Shown piece by piece: positions 55,393 through 64,000 of a stretch of 64,000 nucleotides of DNA. This DNA comes from Leisingera sp. NJS204 (GTDB lineage: Bacteria; Pseudomonadota; Alphaproteobacteria; Rhodobacterales; Rhodobacteraceae). The stretch spans positions 2,161,501 through 2,225,500 of the forward strand of contig NZ_CP035417.1 in the NCBI RefSeq assembly GCF_004123675.1. The letters run 5' to 3'. The translations under genes were made by a program, and so were the position numbers. Position 1 is the first letter of the stretch. The number at the start of each line of letters is the position of its first letter. The notes beneath the pieces were generated by a model, which saw only the letters and a program-made list of their open reading frames with translations, searched no databases and had not been told where the DNA came from.

Positions 55393-56508
55393 ATGCGTAT
55401 CATTCCGATGCTGACTGCAGTGGCTGTGACGGCCGGCCTCTATCTGGTGGTGATTGAGCGCGACGATCTGATGGCCTTCGCCCGGGGCGAGAATGCACCG
55501 GAGGCAGCCGAGGCCGAAACCGGCATTGATGACGGCCAGGCGCTGACCCAGGCCGCGGACACGCGCGTTGGCGTGGTGGCGCTGCAAAGCAAGGCGCGCA
55601 CCATTGGCAGCGCGGTCATCCTGCGCGGCCAGACCCAGGCAATCCGCCAGGTCGAAGTCCGGGCCGAAATCACCTCGACTGTGATTTCCGAACCTCTGCG
55701 CAAAGGGTCGCATGTTAAGAAGGGCGACCTCTTGTGCGAACTGGACCCCGGCACCCGCCCGGCCATGCTGCTGCAGGCGCAGGCCCAGCTGAAAGAAGCC
55801 CGGATCAACCTGACCGCCTCCTCTAAGCTGTCCCAGGGCGGATACGCTTCGGAAACCCGGCTGGCTTCCTCCGAGGCCGCAGAGCGGACGGCACTGGCTG
55901 CCGTAGCTACCGCAGAAAAAGAACTCAGCCATCTGACCATCACCGCGCCGTTTGACGGTCTGCTGGAAAGCGACACCGCCGAGCTGGGCAGCCTGCTGCA
56001 GCCTGGCAGCCTGTGCGGGACCGTGATCCAGCTCGACACCATCAAGCTGGTTGGCTACGTGCCCGAGGCCGAGGTGAACAAAGTGACCCTGGGCGCCACG
56101 GCAGGCGCCGAGCTGGCAACCGGCCAGCAGGTGCAAGGGGAAGTCACATTCCTCAGCCGTTCTGCCGACCCGAACACCCGCACGTTTGAGGTGGAAATCA
56201 CCGTTCCCAACCCGGATCTCAGCATCCGGGACGGCCAAACGGCGGATATCGCGATTTCTTCGGCCGGCCGGCTTGCGCATAAGCTGCCGCAATCGGCGCT
56301 GACGCTGAACAACGAAGGCAAGCTGGGTGTGCGTGTTGTCGGGTCCGACAGCACCGTGGTATTCTACCCCGTGCAACTGCTCAGGGATGAGGCCGACGGC
56401 GTTTGGCTCGGCGGCCTGCCCGAAACCGCGGATGTAATCGTGGTGGGGCAGGATTTTGTGACCGAAGGCGTCGCCGTGGCGGCCACCTACCGGGAGACTG
56501 AACAGTGA
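55393..56508 (+). CDS. RND efflux periplasmic adaptor (membrane fusion protein)
   Basis: 371 residues from ATG 55393 (AGGAAGA upstream). A membrane anchor (MRIIPMLTAVAVTAGLYLVV) without lipobox is followed by lipoyl-like and hairpin regions: VEVRAEITSTVISEPLRKGSHVKKGDLLCELD, an alpha-helical hairpin (about 120-165), then LTITAPFDGLLE and a beta-barrel domain. It links the inner-membrane pump to an outer-membrane channel, which is not encoded here. Its stop overlaps the pump start by four bases. Confidence 0.93.
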   Translation: MRIIPMLTAVAVTAGLYLVVIERDDLMAFARGENAPEAAEAETGIDDGQALTQAADTRVGVVALQSKARTIGSAVILRGQTQAIRQVEVRAEITSTVISEPLRKGSHVKKGDLLCELDPGTRPAMLLQAQAQLKEARINLTASSKLSQGGYASETRLASSEAAERTALAAVATAEKELSHLTITAPFDGLLESDTAELGSLLQPGSLCGTVIQLDTIKLVGYVPEAEVNKVTLGATAGAELATGQQVQGEVTFLSRSADPNTRTFEVEITVPNPDLSIRDGQTADIAISSAGRLAHKLPQSALTLNNEGKLGVRVVGSDSTVVFYPVQLLRDEADGVWLGGLPETADVIVVGQDFVTEGVAVAATYRETEQ

Positions 56509-59500
56509 TTGGCATTGTCGATTGGGCTGCCGGCCGTGCCCGGATGGTCCTGGCCTTTATAGCAATCTCGCTGCTTGTCGGCGGCGTCGCCTATTCAATG
56601 CTGCCCAAAGAGGGCGAGCCGGACATCGAAATCCCCGCCCTGTTCATCTCAGTCCCATTCCCCGGCATTTCCGCCGAAGATTCCGAATCCCTGATGGTCA
56701 AGGTGATGGAGACCGAGCTGGCCGATCTCGACGGGCTGGACAAGATGACCTCAACCGCCGCCGAGGGTTATGCCGGTGTGGCGCTGGAGTTTGATTTCGG
56801 CTGGGACAAGACCGCGATCATGGCCGACGTGCGCGACGCCATGGACAAGGCCGAGGCAGAGTTTCCCGAAGGCGCCGAGAAATACTCGATCACCGAGATC
56901 AACTTCTCGGAATTCCCGATCGTCATCGTGAACCTGACCGGCGCCGTTCCGGAACGCACGATGGCGCGCATTGCCAAGGACTTGCAGGACGATCTTGAAG
57001 CGCTGGACGCCGTGCTGGAGGCCGGGATCGCAGGCAACCGCGACGAAATGGTCGAGGTGCTGATCGACCCGCTGCGGCTGGAGGCCTATAACGTCACAGC
57101 ACTTGAGCTGATCAATGTTGTCCAGAACAACAACCAGCTGATTGCGGCGGGTGAAGTGGAAACCGCACAGGGCACTTTTGCGGTCAAGATCCCCTCCTCG
57201 TTCGACGAAGTGAAGGATATCTATCAGCTGCCGGTCAAAACCAACGGCGACCGTGTGGTAACCCTTGGGGAGCTGGCGCAGATCAATTTCACCTTCGAGG
57301 ACCGGGTCGGCACTGCCCGGTTCAACGGCGGCGACACCGTGGCGCTGCAGGTGGTCAAGCGCAAGGGCTACAACGTTATCGACACCGTCAACCTGGTGAA
57401 AGAGACGCTGGAAGCCTCCAAATCCAAATGGCCGCCGGAACTGCAGGCCGCGGTTGAAGTCGGCACCTCCAACGACCAAAGCCGCGTTGTCGGCTCGATG
57501 GTCAGCCAGCTTGAAGGCTCGGTTCTGACCGCCGTGGCGCTGGTGATGATCGTTGTTCTGTCCGCACTTGGCAGCCGCGCAGCACTGCTGGTCGGCTTTG
57601 CGATCCCGACCTCGTTCCTCTTGTGCTTTGCCTTCCTGGCGCTGATGGGCGTCACCATTTCCAACATGGTGATGTTCGGCCTGATCCTGGCCGTGGGCAT
57701 GCTGGTGGATGGCGCCATTGTCATCGTGGAATACGCCGACAAGCGCATTAAGGAAGGCACCGGCCCGATGCACGCCTATGTCGAGGCGGCGCAGCGGATG
57801 TTCTGGCCGGTGGTGTCTTCCACCGCGACCACGCTCTGTGCCTTTTTGCCCCTGCTGTTCTGGCCTGGTGTGCCCGGTGAATTCATGGGCATGCTGCCGG
57901 TTACCATGATCTTCGTGCTATCTGCCTCGCTGGTGGTGGCGCTGATCTACCTGCCTGTCATGGGCGGTGTCACCGGCCGCATCAGCCGCACGTTTGAGGG
58001 CGCCTCCCGCGCCTTGCGCATGGTCGCGCCCTGGTGGCTGCGCGCCGCCTTGGTGCCGGTGGCCATGTGGGGAATGTTTGCAGGCGCCATGCAGATGCTG
58101 AACCCGTCCTACCTTCTGGGCGGCGGAGCCGGCGGATTGGGCGGCGTGCTGTTTGGCGGGCTGGTCTTTACGCTTGCCTCCTTTGCCGCCTCCATCACCC
58201 TGAGTGCGGTCAAGATCGAGCGCGAGCAGAAAGAGGTTACCCCCGGTTACCACCACACGCCTTTCGGCCATGTGATCAAATTCATCGCCGGCAACCCGGT
58301 AATGCCCATCGTGACCATCGCCGTGGTGGCATTTTCCATCATGACGGTGTTCAAAACCTTTGGCGAAAACAACCTCGGCGTTGAATTCTTCGTGGATTCG
58401 GAACCGGAGCAAGCCACCGCCTACGTCCGCGCCCGCGGCAACATCTCGTTGCTGGAAAAGGACGAAATGGTCCGCGCCGCCGAAGACATCATCCTGCAGC
58501 ACCACGCGGTGATCAACGTCTTTTCCTTTGCCGGCGACGGCGGGTTGAACACCGACAGCTCCGGTGCGCAGCTGCCGCCCGACACCATCGGCCAGGTCCA
58601 GTTCGAGATCATCCCCTGGGAAGACCGCCCCACCGACAGCGAGCCGCTGGACGGCTGGTTCGGCGGATTGCTGAGCAAGTATCTGGGTTTTGAAAAGGAA
58701 CTCATTGCCGAGGAATACGACGGCAACACGGTTCTGGATGAGCTGAACGCCGAAATGGTCAAGCTGCCCGGGTTCGAAGTTGAGGTCCGCGCTCTGGCGC
58801 AAGGTCCGGCCTCCGGCAAACCAGTGCACCTGCGCCTGCGCGGTGACGGCTGGGAGGATCTGACTTCCGCCACCCTGGCCGCACGGGCGCACTTTGAAAA
58901 CACTCCCGGACTGATCCTGATCGAAGACAGCCTGCCGCTGCCCGGCATTGACTGGCAGATCGACGTCGATGTGACAAAGGCCGGCCGCTACGGCGCCGAT
59001 GTGGCAACCGTTGGCGCGATGGTGCAGCTTGTGACACGCGGCGTGCTGCTGGGTGACATGCGGATGGACAGCTCGGACGAAGAAATCGACATCCGCGTCC
59101 GCCTGCCGGAGCAGGACCGGGTGCTGTCAACGCTCGATAACCTCAAGGTCCGCACTGCCGACGGGCTGGTGCCGCTGTCCAATTTCATCACCCGCCAGCC
59201 GGTGCCGAAACTGGCCCAGATCAACCGCATCGGCCAAGAGCGCTATTATGACGTGAAGGCCGACGTGGACGCGGGTCTGAGCAAGGCCGTGATCGAAGAT
59301 CCGGATACCGGCGAAATGACCCGCTTGGCGCTGCTCAAGGACCTGCCCGAAGGCACGCAGGCTACCGGAGAAACCATCGTCTCGCCCAACGGCAAGATCC
59401 TGCAGCTGGTCCAGCTGACGGGTGCCGAAAGCCTCGAGGCGCTGAAGGCAGCACTTGAGGATGGTGCCAGGGTCAGCCCGGTGAACCCGAACGAGCGGAT

Positions 59501-60335
59501 CGCCGTGATTACCGAGTGGCTGGAAAGCGACCCGCTGCCGCGCGGTATCGGCTGGGAATGGACCGGCGACCAGGAGGAGCAGGAGGAGTCCGGCGCCTTC
59601 CTGTCCAAGGCGTTTGCCGGCGCGCTGGCGCTGATGTTCGTGATCCTGCTGGCCCAGTTCAACAGCTTCTACAACGCGGCGCTGGTGCTGCTGGCGGTGG
59701 TTCTGTCCACTACTGGCGTGCTGATCGGCATGATGGTGATGCAGCAGCCGTTCTCGATCATCATGACCGGCACCGGCATCGTGGCGCTGGCGGGGATTGT
59801 GGTGAACAACAACATCGTGCTGATCGACACCTATCAGGAGTTCGCCCAGCAGATGCCGCGGATCGAGGCGATCATCCGCACCGCCGAGGCGCGTATCCGC
59901 CCGGTGCTGCTGACCACCATCACCACGATGGCCGGCCTCACCCCGATGATGTTCGGCGTCAGCCTGGACTTCATCGACGGCGGCTACTCGATCGACAGCC
60001 CCACTGCGCTGTGGTGGAAACAGCTGGCAACCGCTGTGGTATTCGGCCTGGGCATCGCCACGGTGCTGACCTTGGTGGTCACCCCCTCGCTGCTGGCCAT
60101 CCGGGTGTGGTTCGCCACCTACATGCGCGCCTTGGGCCGGGCGCTGTCGCGGATCACCCGCGGCCGCTCCAGCCGCATCGCGCAGGACTCGCGCCTGTTC
60201 AAAAAGGCGCGCCAGCTGCCGACGACGGAAATCCAGTGGGTCGAAAGCGCGCCCCCCGAAACGCTTGAAGCCCAAGCGGAGGAGGGAGAACCCGAACCGC
60301 CCGCACCGCAGGGCCGCCTGCGCGCAGCCGAATAA
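56505..60335 (+). CDS. RND efflux transporter permease
   Basis: 1276 residues from GTG 56505, longer than the usual 1030-1050. It has the two-fold AcrB plan: N-terminal helix, periplasmic domain, helices 2-6 with GLILAVGMLVDGAIVIVEYADKRI, then a second half with GTGIVALAGIVVNNNIVLIDTY. The proton-relay pair usually written DD in helix 4 is DG here. Between helices 6 and 7 there are about two additional hydrophobic segments (WWLRAALVPVAMWGMFAG and GGLGGVLFGGLVFTLASF). A Glu/Pro-rich tail of about 50 residues ends the protein. Substrates unknown. Confidence 0.93.
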   Translation: MIGIVDWAAGRARMVLAFIAISLLVGGVAYSMLPKEGEPDIEIPALFISVPFPGISAEDSESLMVKVMETELADLDGLDKMTSTAAEGYAGVALEFDFGWDKTAIMADVRDAMDKAEAEFPEGAEKYSITEINFSEFPIVIVNLTGAVPERTMARIAKDLQDDLEALDAVLEAGIAGNRDEMVEVLIDPLRLEAYNVTALELINVVQNNNQLIAAGEVETAQGTFAVKIPSSFDEVKDIYQLPVKTNGDRVVTLGELAQINFTFEDRVGTARFNGGDTVALQVVKRKGYNVIDTVNLVKETLEASKSKWPPELQAAVEVGTSNDQSRVVGSMVSQLEGSVLTAVALVMIVVLSALGSRAALLVGFAIPTSFLLCFAFLALMGVTISNMVMFGLILAVGMLVDGAIVIVEYADKRIKEGTGPMHAYVEAAQRMFWPVVSSTATTLCAFLPLLFWPGVPGEFMGMLPVTMIFVLSASLVVALIYLPVMGGVTGRISRTFEGASRALRMVAPWWLRAALVPVAMWGMFAGAMQMLNPSYLLGGGAGGLGGVLFGGLVFTLASFAASITLSAVKIEREQKEVTPGYHHTPFGHVIKFIAGNPVMPIVTIAVVAFSIMTVFKTFGENNLGVEFFVDSEPEQATAYVRARGNISLLEKDEMVRAAEDIILQHHAVINVFSFAGDGGLNTDSSGAQLPPDTIGQVQFEIIPWEDRPTDSEPLDGWFGGLLSKYLGFEKELIAEEYDGNTVLDELNAEMVKLPGFEVEVRALAQGPASGKPVHLRLRGDGWEDLTSATLAARAHFENTPGLILIEDSLPLPGIDWQIDVDVTKAGRYGADVATVGAMVQLVTRGVLLGDMRMDSSDEEIDIRVRLPEQDRVLSTLDNLKVRTADGLVPLSNFITRQPVPKLAQINRIGQERYYDVKADVDAGLSKAVIEDPDTGEMTRLALLKDLPEGTQATGETIVSPNGKILQLVQLTGAESLEALKAALEDGARVSPVNPNERIAVITEWLESDPLPRGIGWEWTGDQEEQEESGAFLSKAFAGALALMFVILLAQFNSFYNAALVLLAVVLSTTGVLIGMMVMQQPFSIIMTGTGIVALAGIVVNNNIVLIDTYQEFAQQMPRIEAIIRTAEARIRPVLLTTITTMAGLTPMMFGVSLDFIDGGYSIDSPTALWWKQLATAVVFGLGIATVLTLVVTPSLLAIRVWFATYMRALGRALSRITRGRSSRIAQDSRLFKKARQLPTTEIQWVESAPPETLEAQAEEGEPEPPAPQGRLRAAE

Positions 60336-60348
60336 CCGGCCGCAAAAA

Positions 60349-60374
60349 AAGCCCCGCTCCGGCGGGGCTTTTCT
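60349..60374. terminator. Terminator of the RND operon (bidirectional)
   Basis: A 9-bp perfect stem AAGCCCCGC / GCGGGGCTT with a TCCG loop. A run of seven A is on the left and TTCTTT on the right, so it can serve the pump and the minus-strand gene at 60411. Confidence 0.9.
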
Positions 60375-60410
60375 TTGCAGCAGCCGGGGCGCGCCCACCC
60401 ATTGCCTGGA

Positions 60411-60737
60411 TCAGTCGGTAAAGGTGTATTCACCCAGATCACACAGATCGAGACCAAAGTCTTCTGCTTCGGATCCATCATCAAAGCTGCCGCGGATGTC
60501 GTAGACGCAGGTGGTTGCACCGTCGGCAATCACCACACCGATCTCATAACCAGGCGCCAGATAGCCGCCATCCATCAGATTGTCTTCCCAATCGCTGGAA
60601 GACGCCGGGGATACATTGAACTCAACCAAATCGGCGCTGCTGTCATTGATCAGCAGGAATTCCAGGTCCTCGGCAAAGGCAGGAGCCTGAAAAGCCAGGA
60701 GGGCAGCCGCGGCGGCGGCAGGTAGAAGGGTCTTCAT
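60411..60737 (-). CDS. Small secreted acidic protein, unknown
   Basis: 108 residues, ATG 60737 preceded by AAAGGAC. Signal peptide MKTLLPAAAAAALLAFQAPAFA. The mature part (about 86 residues, acidic) is beta-rich with LEFLLINDSSADLVEFNVSP, a NLMDGGYLAPGYEIGVVIADG block and two Cys (TTCVYDIRG and DLCDLGEYTF) likely joined by a disulfide. Family not recognised, though similar small secreted proteins are common in roseobacters. Convergent with the RND pump. Confidence 0.8.
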   Translation of the reverse strand: MKTLLPAAAAAALLAFQAPAFAEDLEFLLINDSSADLVEFNVSPASSSDWEDNLMDGGYLAPGYEIGVVIADGATTCVYDIRGSFDDGSEAEDFGLDLCDLGEYTFTD

Positions 60738-60953
60738 CTGATTGTCCTTTCGATCAGGTCAGCCGGCGCCCGTGCCGCTGATCCCGGAATGACAGCACTT
60801 TAGGTACGTCGCTTTACCGGTCAATGGGGAAAGCTGCTTACGGCTTCCCCAGCGTAAACTTCTGCCTGGCAAGGCCGCGGCGCTGTTCACGGTTCCGCAG
60901 GAAAGTTATGCATATTCTGCCGGTAGACGAGGATAAGTCCCGGAAGGCAGCAC

Positions 60954-62276
60954 ATGGCACGGCAACTTGATCTCCGGAAAGGGTTCGCCTGGGCCGCGGC
61001 CCTGTTGTTTCTCACCGCCGGCACCTGTCCCGGACAACCGGATGCGCGCGGGCTGCAGCCATCCGCGGTCATAGCTCCGGACGGCAAGGAGGCCCGCTCG
61101 ACAGCGCTGATCATCACCGGCGCCGAAGGCTGGAGCAAAGAGCTGGCCGCCCGGGCGCAGCGCCTGTCGGACATGCATACCCTGGTTATCGGCGTGGACG
61201 GGCGGGCGCTGCTGTCGCAGGCGGACGGGGATTGTGCTGCTGCCGCACCGCTTTTGTCCGGCCTTTCCCGCCGCACCCAGCAGCAGCTGGGCGCCCTGGC
61301 CCGCACTCCGGTTCTGTCCGGCTATGGCGAGGGCGCGGCCATCGCCCTCCACGCCGCAGGCGCCGCACCCAACAGCTTCAAGGGGCTGGTCACCGTGCAC
61401 TTCGACGTGTCCCCTGTGCTTTGCGCAGGCAATGCGCTGACAGACGCACAGGCGGGAAAAGCCCCGGTGCGATGGTTGGACATCGCGCCGCCGGGAACCA
61501 TCTCCGCCGCCAGCGGTATTGCCGGCGCCACTGTGGTCGATCCAAAATCCGATCCGCGCCGCGCGTTTTATCAAAGCTACCTGCGCCTTGCTGGCACCGA
61601 TCACGCCTTTGACACGCAGACCGCCGCCGCAGGCTCCGGCTTGGACGGTCTGCCTCTTACTATTCACCAGGATGCGGATGCGCCTGCCAGCGGCACCTAC
61701 GCCATCTTTCTGTCCGGCGACGGCGGCTGGGCCAATTTTGACGAACAGGTGTCCGACCGGCTGGCAGCACGGGGCATTCCGGTGGCCGGCATCTCCAGCC
61801 TGCGTTACATGTGGCAGGAGAAACGCCCGGAACAGATCGCCGCGGATCTTGTCCGCATAGACGCACATTACCGCACTGTATTCGGGCGGGACAAGCTGCT
61901 GCTGCTGGGGTTCTCGCTTGGCGCCAACACCCTGCCCTTCGCCGCCGCTGAGCTGCCGGAGCGTTTCCGGGCACGGCTGGCAGGTGTCGGCCTGATTGCG
62001 CCGGAGACGCACACCGGTTTTGAAATCGTTGTTGGCGGCTGGCTGGGCCGGAAGACCGGCTCGGTTGAGGTGGCCCCGGCCATTGACGCCTTGGCCGCCA
62101 GCCTGCCGCCCGAGCGGATTTTATGCCTGTATGGCCGCAAAGAGACCGTCAGCGCCTGCCCGGCTTCCAGCCTGCCTGGGCGGCAGCAGGTGGTATTTGA
62201 GGGCGGCCACCATCTAGGTCATGACCACGCCCGCATCGTTCGCACCCTTTCAGTACTTGCCGGGACTGGCAACTAG
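60954..62276 (+). CDS. AcvB/VirJ-type periplasmic protein
   Basis: 440 residues with an N-terminal hydrophobic signal (FAWAAALLFLTAGTCPG). Two alpha/beta hydrolase-like halves are seen. The N-terminal one has a degenerate elbow (SGYGEGAA, with Gly for the nucleophile Ser). The C-terminal one has IFLSGDGGWANFDEQVSDRL, then GFSLGANTLPFAAAELP with a proper Ser, and HHLGHDHARIV with the catalytic His. This is the AcvB/VirJ plan. AcvB of Agrobacterium hydrolyses lysyl-phosphatidylglycerol in the periplasm. The usual partner lpiA is not adjacent, so the substrate stays open. Confidence 0.85.
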   Translation: MARQLDLRKGFAWAAALLFLTAGTCPGQPDARGLQPSAVIAPDGKEARSTALIITGAEGWSKELAARAQRLSDMHTLVIGVDGRALLSQADGDCAAAAPLLSGLSRRTQQQLGALARTPVLSGYGEGAAIALHAAGAAPNSFKGLVTVHFDVSPVLCAGNALTDAQAGKAPVRWLDIAPPGTISAASGIAGATVVDPKSDPRRAFYQSYLRLAGTDHAFDTQTAAAGSGLDGLPLTIHQDADAPASGTYAIFLSGDGGWANFDEQVSDRLAARGIPVAGISSLRYMWQEKRPEQIAADLVRIDAHYRTVFGRDKLLLLGFSLGANTLPFAAAELPERFRARLAGVGLIAPETHTGFEIVVGGWLGRKTGSVEVAPAIDALAASLPPERILCLYGRKETVSACPASSLPGRQQVVFEGGHHLGHDHARIVRTLSVLAGTGN

Positions 62277-62420
62277 GCGCCAGATTGGCCCGGCCTGCTG
62301 CGGTTTGGCCAATGGAACAGTTGCAGCCAGACTTCCATCGGAAAGCGTCTGTTTAGCTGCAGAAACCTCGTCCCTCCCGCAGTTCACAAAATCTTATTCC
62401 CCACATGCCATAGGTGTATT

Positions 62421-62455
62421 AAAGCGGAATCGCATCCCGCTTTGCGTGTTTTTTT
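62421..62455 (+). terminator. Terminator between the AcvB-type gene and the chemoreceptor
   Basis: A 7-bp stem AAAGCGG / CCGCTTT (62421-62427 and 62437-62443) with a nine-base loop, followed by GCGTG and seven T. Confidence 0.75.
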
Positions 62456-62469
62456 GTTGAGGAAATGAA

Positions 62470-64000
62470 ATGTCATTACGATCGCAAATCCTGGCACTTA
62501 TCGCTATCCCATTCATCGCGCTCGCCGGTATCGGAAGCTTTAAGGCTCTGTCGGATTGGGACCGTTACCAAAGTGCGCAATCCTCGCGGTCACAGACCAG
62601 CGAATCCGTTGCATTGATGAAGGTCATCCACTTCCTGCAGGTTGAGCGCGGCCTGTCCGCAGTTTATCTGTCCTCGGACAACCAATCCGGTGCAGCTGAC
62701 CTGAACAGCACCAGAGCCGAGGTGGACGGGGCGGCGCAAAATGTGCCGCAGACAGCAGCCTCCACGCTGAAGCATTTGGAGCAACTTGCCGCACTGCGTG
62801 ACTCCGTCACCGCTCAAACATTGACACCGGGTCAGATGGGCGCGCGCTATTCCGCAATGATTGCCAGCCTTCTGCGGGATACCAGCGCACAGCTGCTGCA
62901 AATGAAGAACGCACAAGTGGTGCAATACAGCGCCGGCCTGGTCAGCCTGGCCTACGCCAAGGAAGCTGCAGGCCAGCAACGGGCTGCGGGGGCATCCGGC
63001 TTTGGCGCGGGCAGTTTCAATTTGAACCTCTACCGCTGGTTCACCGAAACCACAGCAGTGGAGAAACAGCTTCTCGACATCGCAAACCTTGCCTTTGACG
63101 GGTTGATGCCGGAGCTGGGTATCCGTGGGGGCCTGGAGGCAACCGGGCTGCCAGGCATCCGCACCGAAGTTCTGGATGCAGGCCCGGGCAACCCGGCACC
63201 AGGGTACACGTCGCAAAACTGGTTTGACCGGGCAACCCGCTGGGTCAGCTCTCTCAGGGATGTGGAAAACACTGTCACCGGTGCAATGATTGCCCTCACA
63301 GTTGAGGAAGCAAGCAATGCCCGCCAGGCGCTGATCCTCACCCTGGTTGCGGTCGCCGTGTCGCTGGTTGTCAGCGGCACCATCGGTCTGCGCCTGATCA
63401 TGGCCTTCACCAAGCAGTTCGGCGCCCTGCAGGCCGACCTGGACAGACTCTCCCGCAAGGAGTTTGATTTTGAGCCGGCGTATCTGCAGTCCAAGACCGA
63501 AGTCGGCAAGCTCAGCCGCGCAATGGAACAAACCCGTGCTGCGCTGGCGGAAGGCGAAGACAAACTCGCCTCCATCGAGGCCAGCCGCATTGCCGACCGC
63601 GGTGCCGTCGTCGGCAAGCTTGAAGACAATCTCGCCCGCCTCTCCAACCGCGATCTCGAATGCACCATCGTCGAGGCGTTCCCGGAAGAATATGATCAGC
63701 TGCGCCAAAGCTTCAACACCACAGTGTCAACGCTGAAGGAAACCATCACACAGGTGATCTCGGCCACCAGCAGCATCCACAACGGCGCAACCGAAATCAG
63801 CACCGCCTCGGATGATTTGTCGAACCGCACAGAAAGCCAGGCCGCCACGCTGGAAGAAACCGCTGCCGCGCTGGAACAGCTGACCTCTTCGGTAAAATCC
63901 TCAGCCGAGGGTGCCCGCGACGTCGAGAACACGATGCAGGAAGCCCGCCAGGAGGCCGAAGGCAGCAGCGAAGTGGTGCGAAACGCGGTTGCCGCAATGA
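62470..64000 (+). CDS. Methyl-accepting chemotaxis protein with NIT sensor domain (3' end outside the window)
   Basis: The frame from ATG 62470 (GAGGAAA upstream) stays open to the end, 510 codons so far. Helix 1 (ILALIAIPFIALAGIGSF) is followed by a periplasmic part with the nitrate/nitrite-sensing (NIT) signature: FLQVERGLSAVYLSS near the start and AKEAAGQQRAAGASGF in the middle. Helix 2 (LILTLVAVAVSLVVSGTIGL) leads to HAMP-like segments and the start of the signalling coiled coil with TASDDLSNRTESQAATLEET. The receptor would signal to CheA. No other che gene is visible. Confidence 0.92.
   Translation, partial: MSLRSQILALIAIPFIALAGIGSFKALSDWDRYQSAQSSRSQTSESVALMKVIHFLQVERGLSAVYLSSDNQSGAADLNSTRAEVDGAAQNVPQTAASTLKHLEQLAALRDSVTAQTLTPGQMGARYSAMIASLLRDTSAQLLQMKNAQVVQYSAGLVSLAYAKEAAGQQRAAGASGFGAGSFNLNLYRWFTETTAVEKQLLDIANLAFDGLMPELGIRGGLEATGLPGIRTEVLDAGPGNPAPGYTSQNWFDRATRWVSSLRDVENTVTGAMIALTVEEASNARQALILTLVAVAVSLVVSGTIGLRLIMAFTKQFGALQADLDRLSRKEFDFEPAYLQSKTEVGKLSRAMEQTRAALAEGEDKLASIEASRIADRGAVVGKLEDNLARLSNRDLECTIVEAFPEEYDQLRQSFNTTVSTLKETITQVISATSSIHNGATEISTASDDLSNRTESQAATLEETAAALEQLTSSVKSSAEGARDVENTMQEARQEAEGSSEVVRNAVAAM

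Overview
The window is a chromosomal stretch of a marine alphaproteobacterium of the Rhodobacterales, most likely the Roseobacter group (Leisingera/Phaeobacter/Ruegeria type). This rests on a DMSP lyase DddP that carries every expected metal ligand, a divergent acyl-homoserine-lactone synthase/LuxR pair, a yajC-secD-secF run leading into ccmABCDG, high G+C coding sequence, and many proteins of roseobacter type. No 16S gene is present, so the placement is inferred from protein content only. Most of the window is core chromosome. I see no prophage, integrase, insertion sequence or CRISPR array.

Layout. 1-1.8 kb: two tandem membrane-anchored PilZ proteins. 1.8-5.2 kb (minus): a HisA-like TIM barrel, then acpP, fabG and fabD. 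5.4-8.6 kb: a cytochrome b561-YceI fusion, a His/Arg-rich secreted protein, a stand-alone YceI protein and a small membrane protein. 8.9-10.2 kb: rpsF-rpsR-rplI. 10.2-11.2 kb: a gene-poor kilobase. 11.2-13 kb: a lytic transglycosylase lipoprotein and an HTTM membrane protein with a small partner. 13-15.7 kb (minus): trigger factor and a porin, followed by the remnant of a second porin-like gene. 16.1-18 kb: luxI-type and luxR-type genes, divergent around three dyads. 18.3 kb: tRNA-Leu(UAG). 18.6-22.7 kb: a Hint-fold protein that has lost its catalytic residues, the NAD(P)HX repair enzyme, and glnB-glnA. 22.9-26.2 kb: an Hsp70-like ATPase, an MltB-type transglycosylase and an unknown protein. 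26.4-31.6 kb: dddP, a NUDIX hydrolase, a hydrolase-OsmC fusion, a small periplasmic protein and purB. 31.6-32.4 kb: a decayed phosphotransferase gene. 32.5-36 kb: a TPR protein, a FliG-like protein, an LpxL-like acyltransferase and a DUF1223 protein. 36.2-41.2 kb: acnA, a solute-binding protein, and a three-gene set of two ABM-fold proteins around a DOPA-dioxygenase-like protein. 41.2-48.1 kb (minus): the yajC-secDF-tauE-Mth938-ccmABCDG run. 48.4 kb: serS. 49.7-55.1 kb (minus): a basic histone-like protein, a fatty acid desaturase, and yfgM-like, bamB-like and der genes in that transcriptional order. 55.4-60.3 kb: an RND efflux pair behind a TetR-type operator. 60.4 kb to the end: a small secreted protein, an AcvB/VirJ-type protein and the start of a NIT-domain chemoreceptor.

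How the genes work together. Fatty acid supply (fabD-fabG-acpP), desaturation, an LPS-type acyltransferase, Sec export (yajC-secDF, yfgM-like) and outer-membrane assembly (bamB-like, porin) make envelope biogenesis the dominant theme. Cytochrome c maturation (ccm) shares the Sec operon. Nitrogen control is represented by glnB-glnA, sulfur and DMSP use by dddP and the TauE-type exporter, and signalling by the luxI/luxR pair, the PilZ proteins and the chemoreceptor.

The most unusual observation is a dispersed repeat of about 75-80 bp, present four times. Each copy has a conserved core and a first hairpin whose arms differ between copies while pairing is kept. Every copy sits directly next to the 3' end of a gene.
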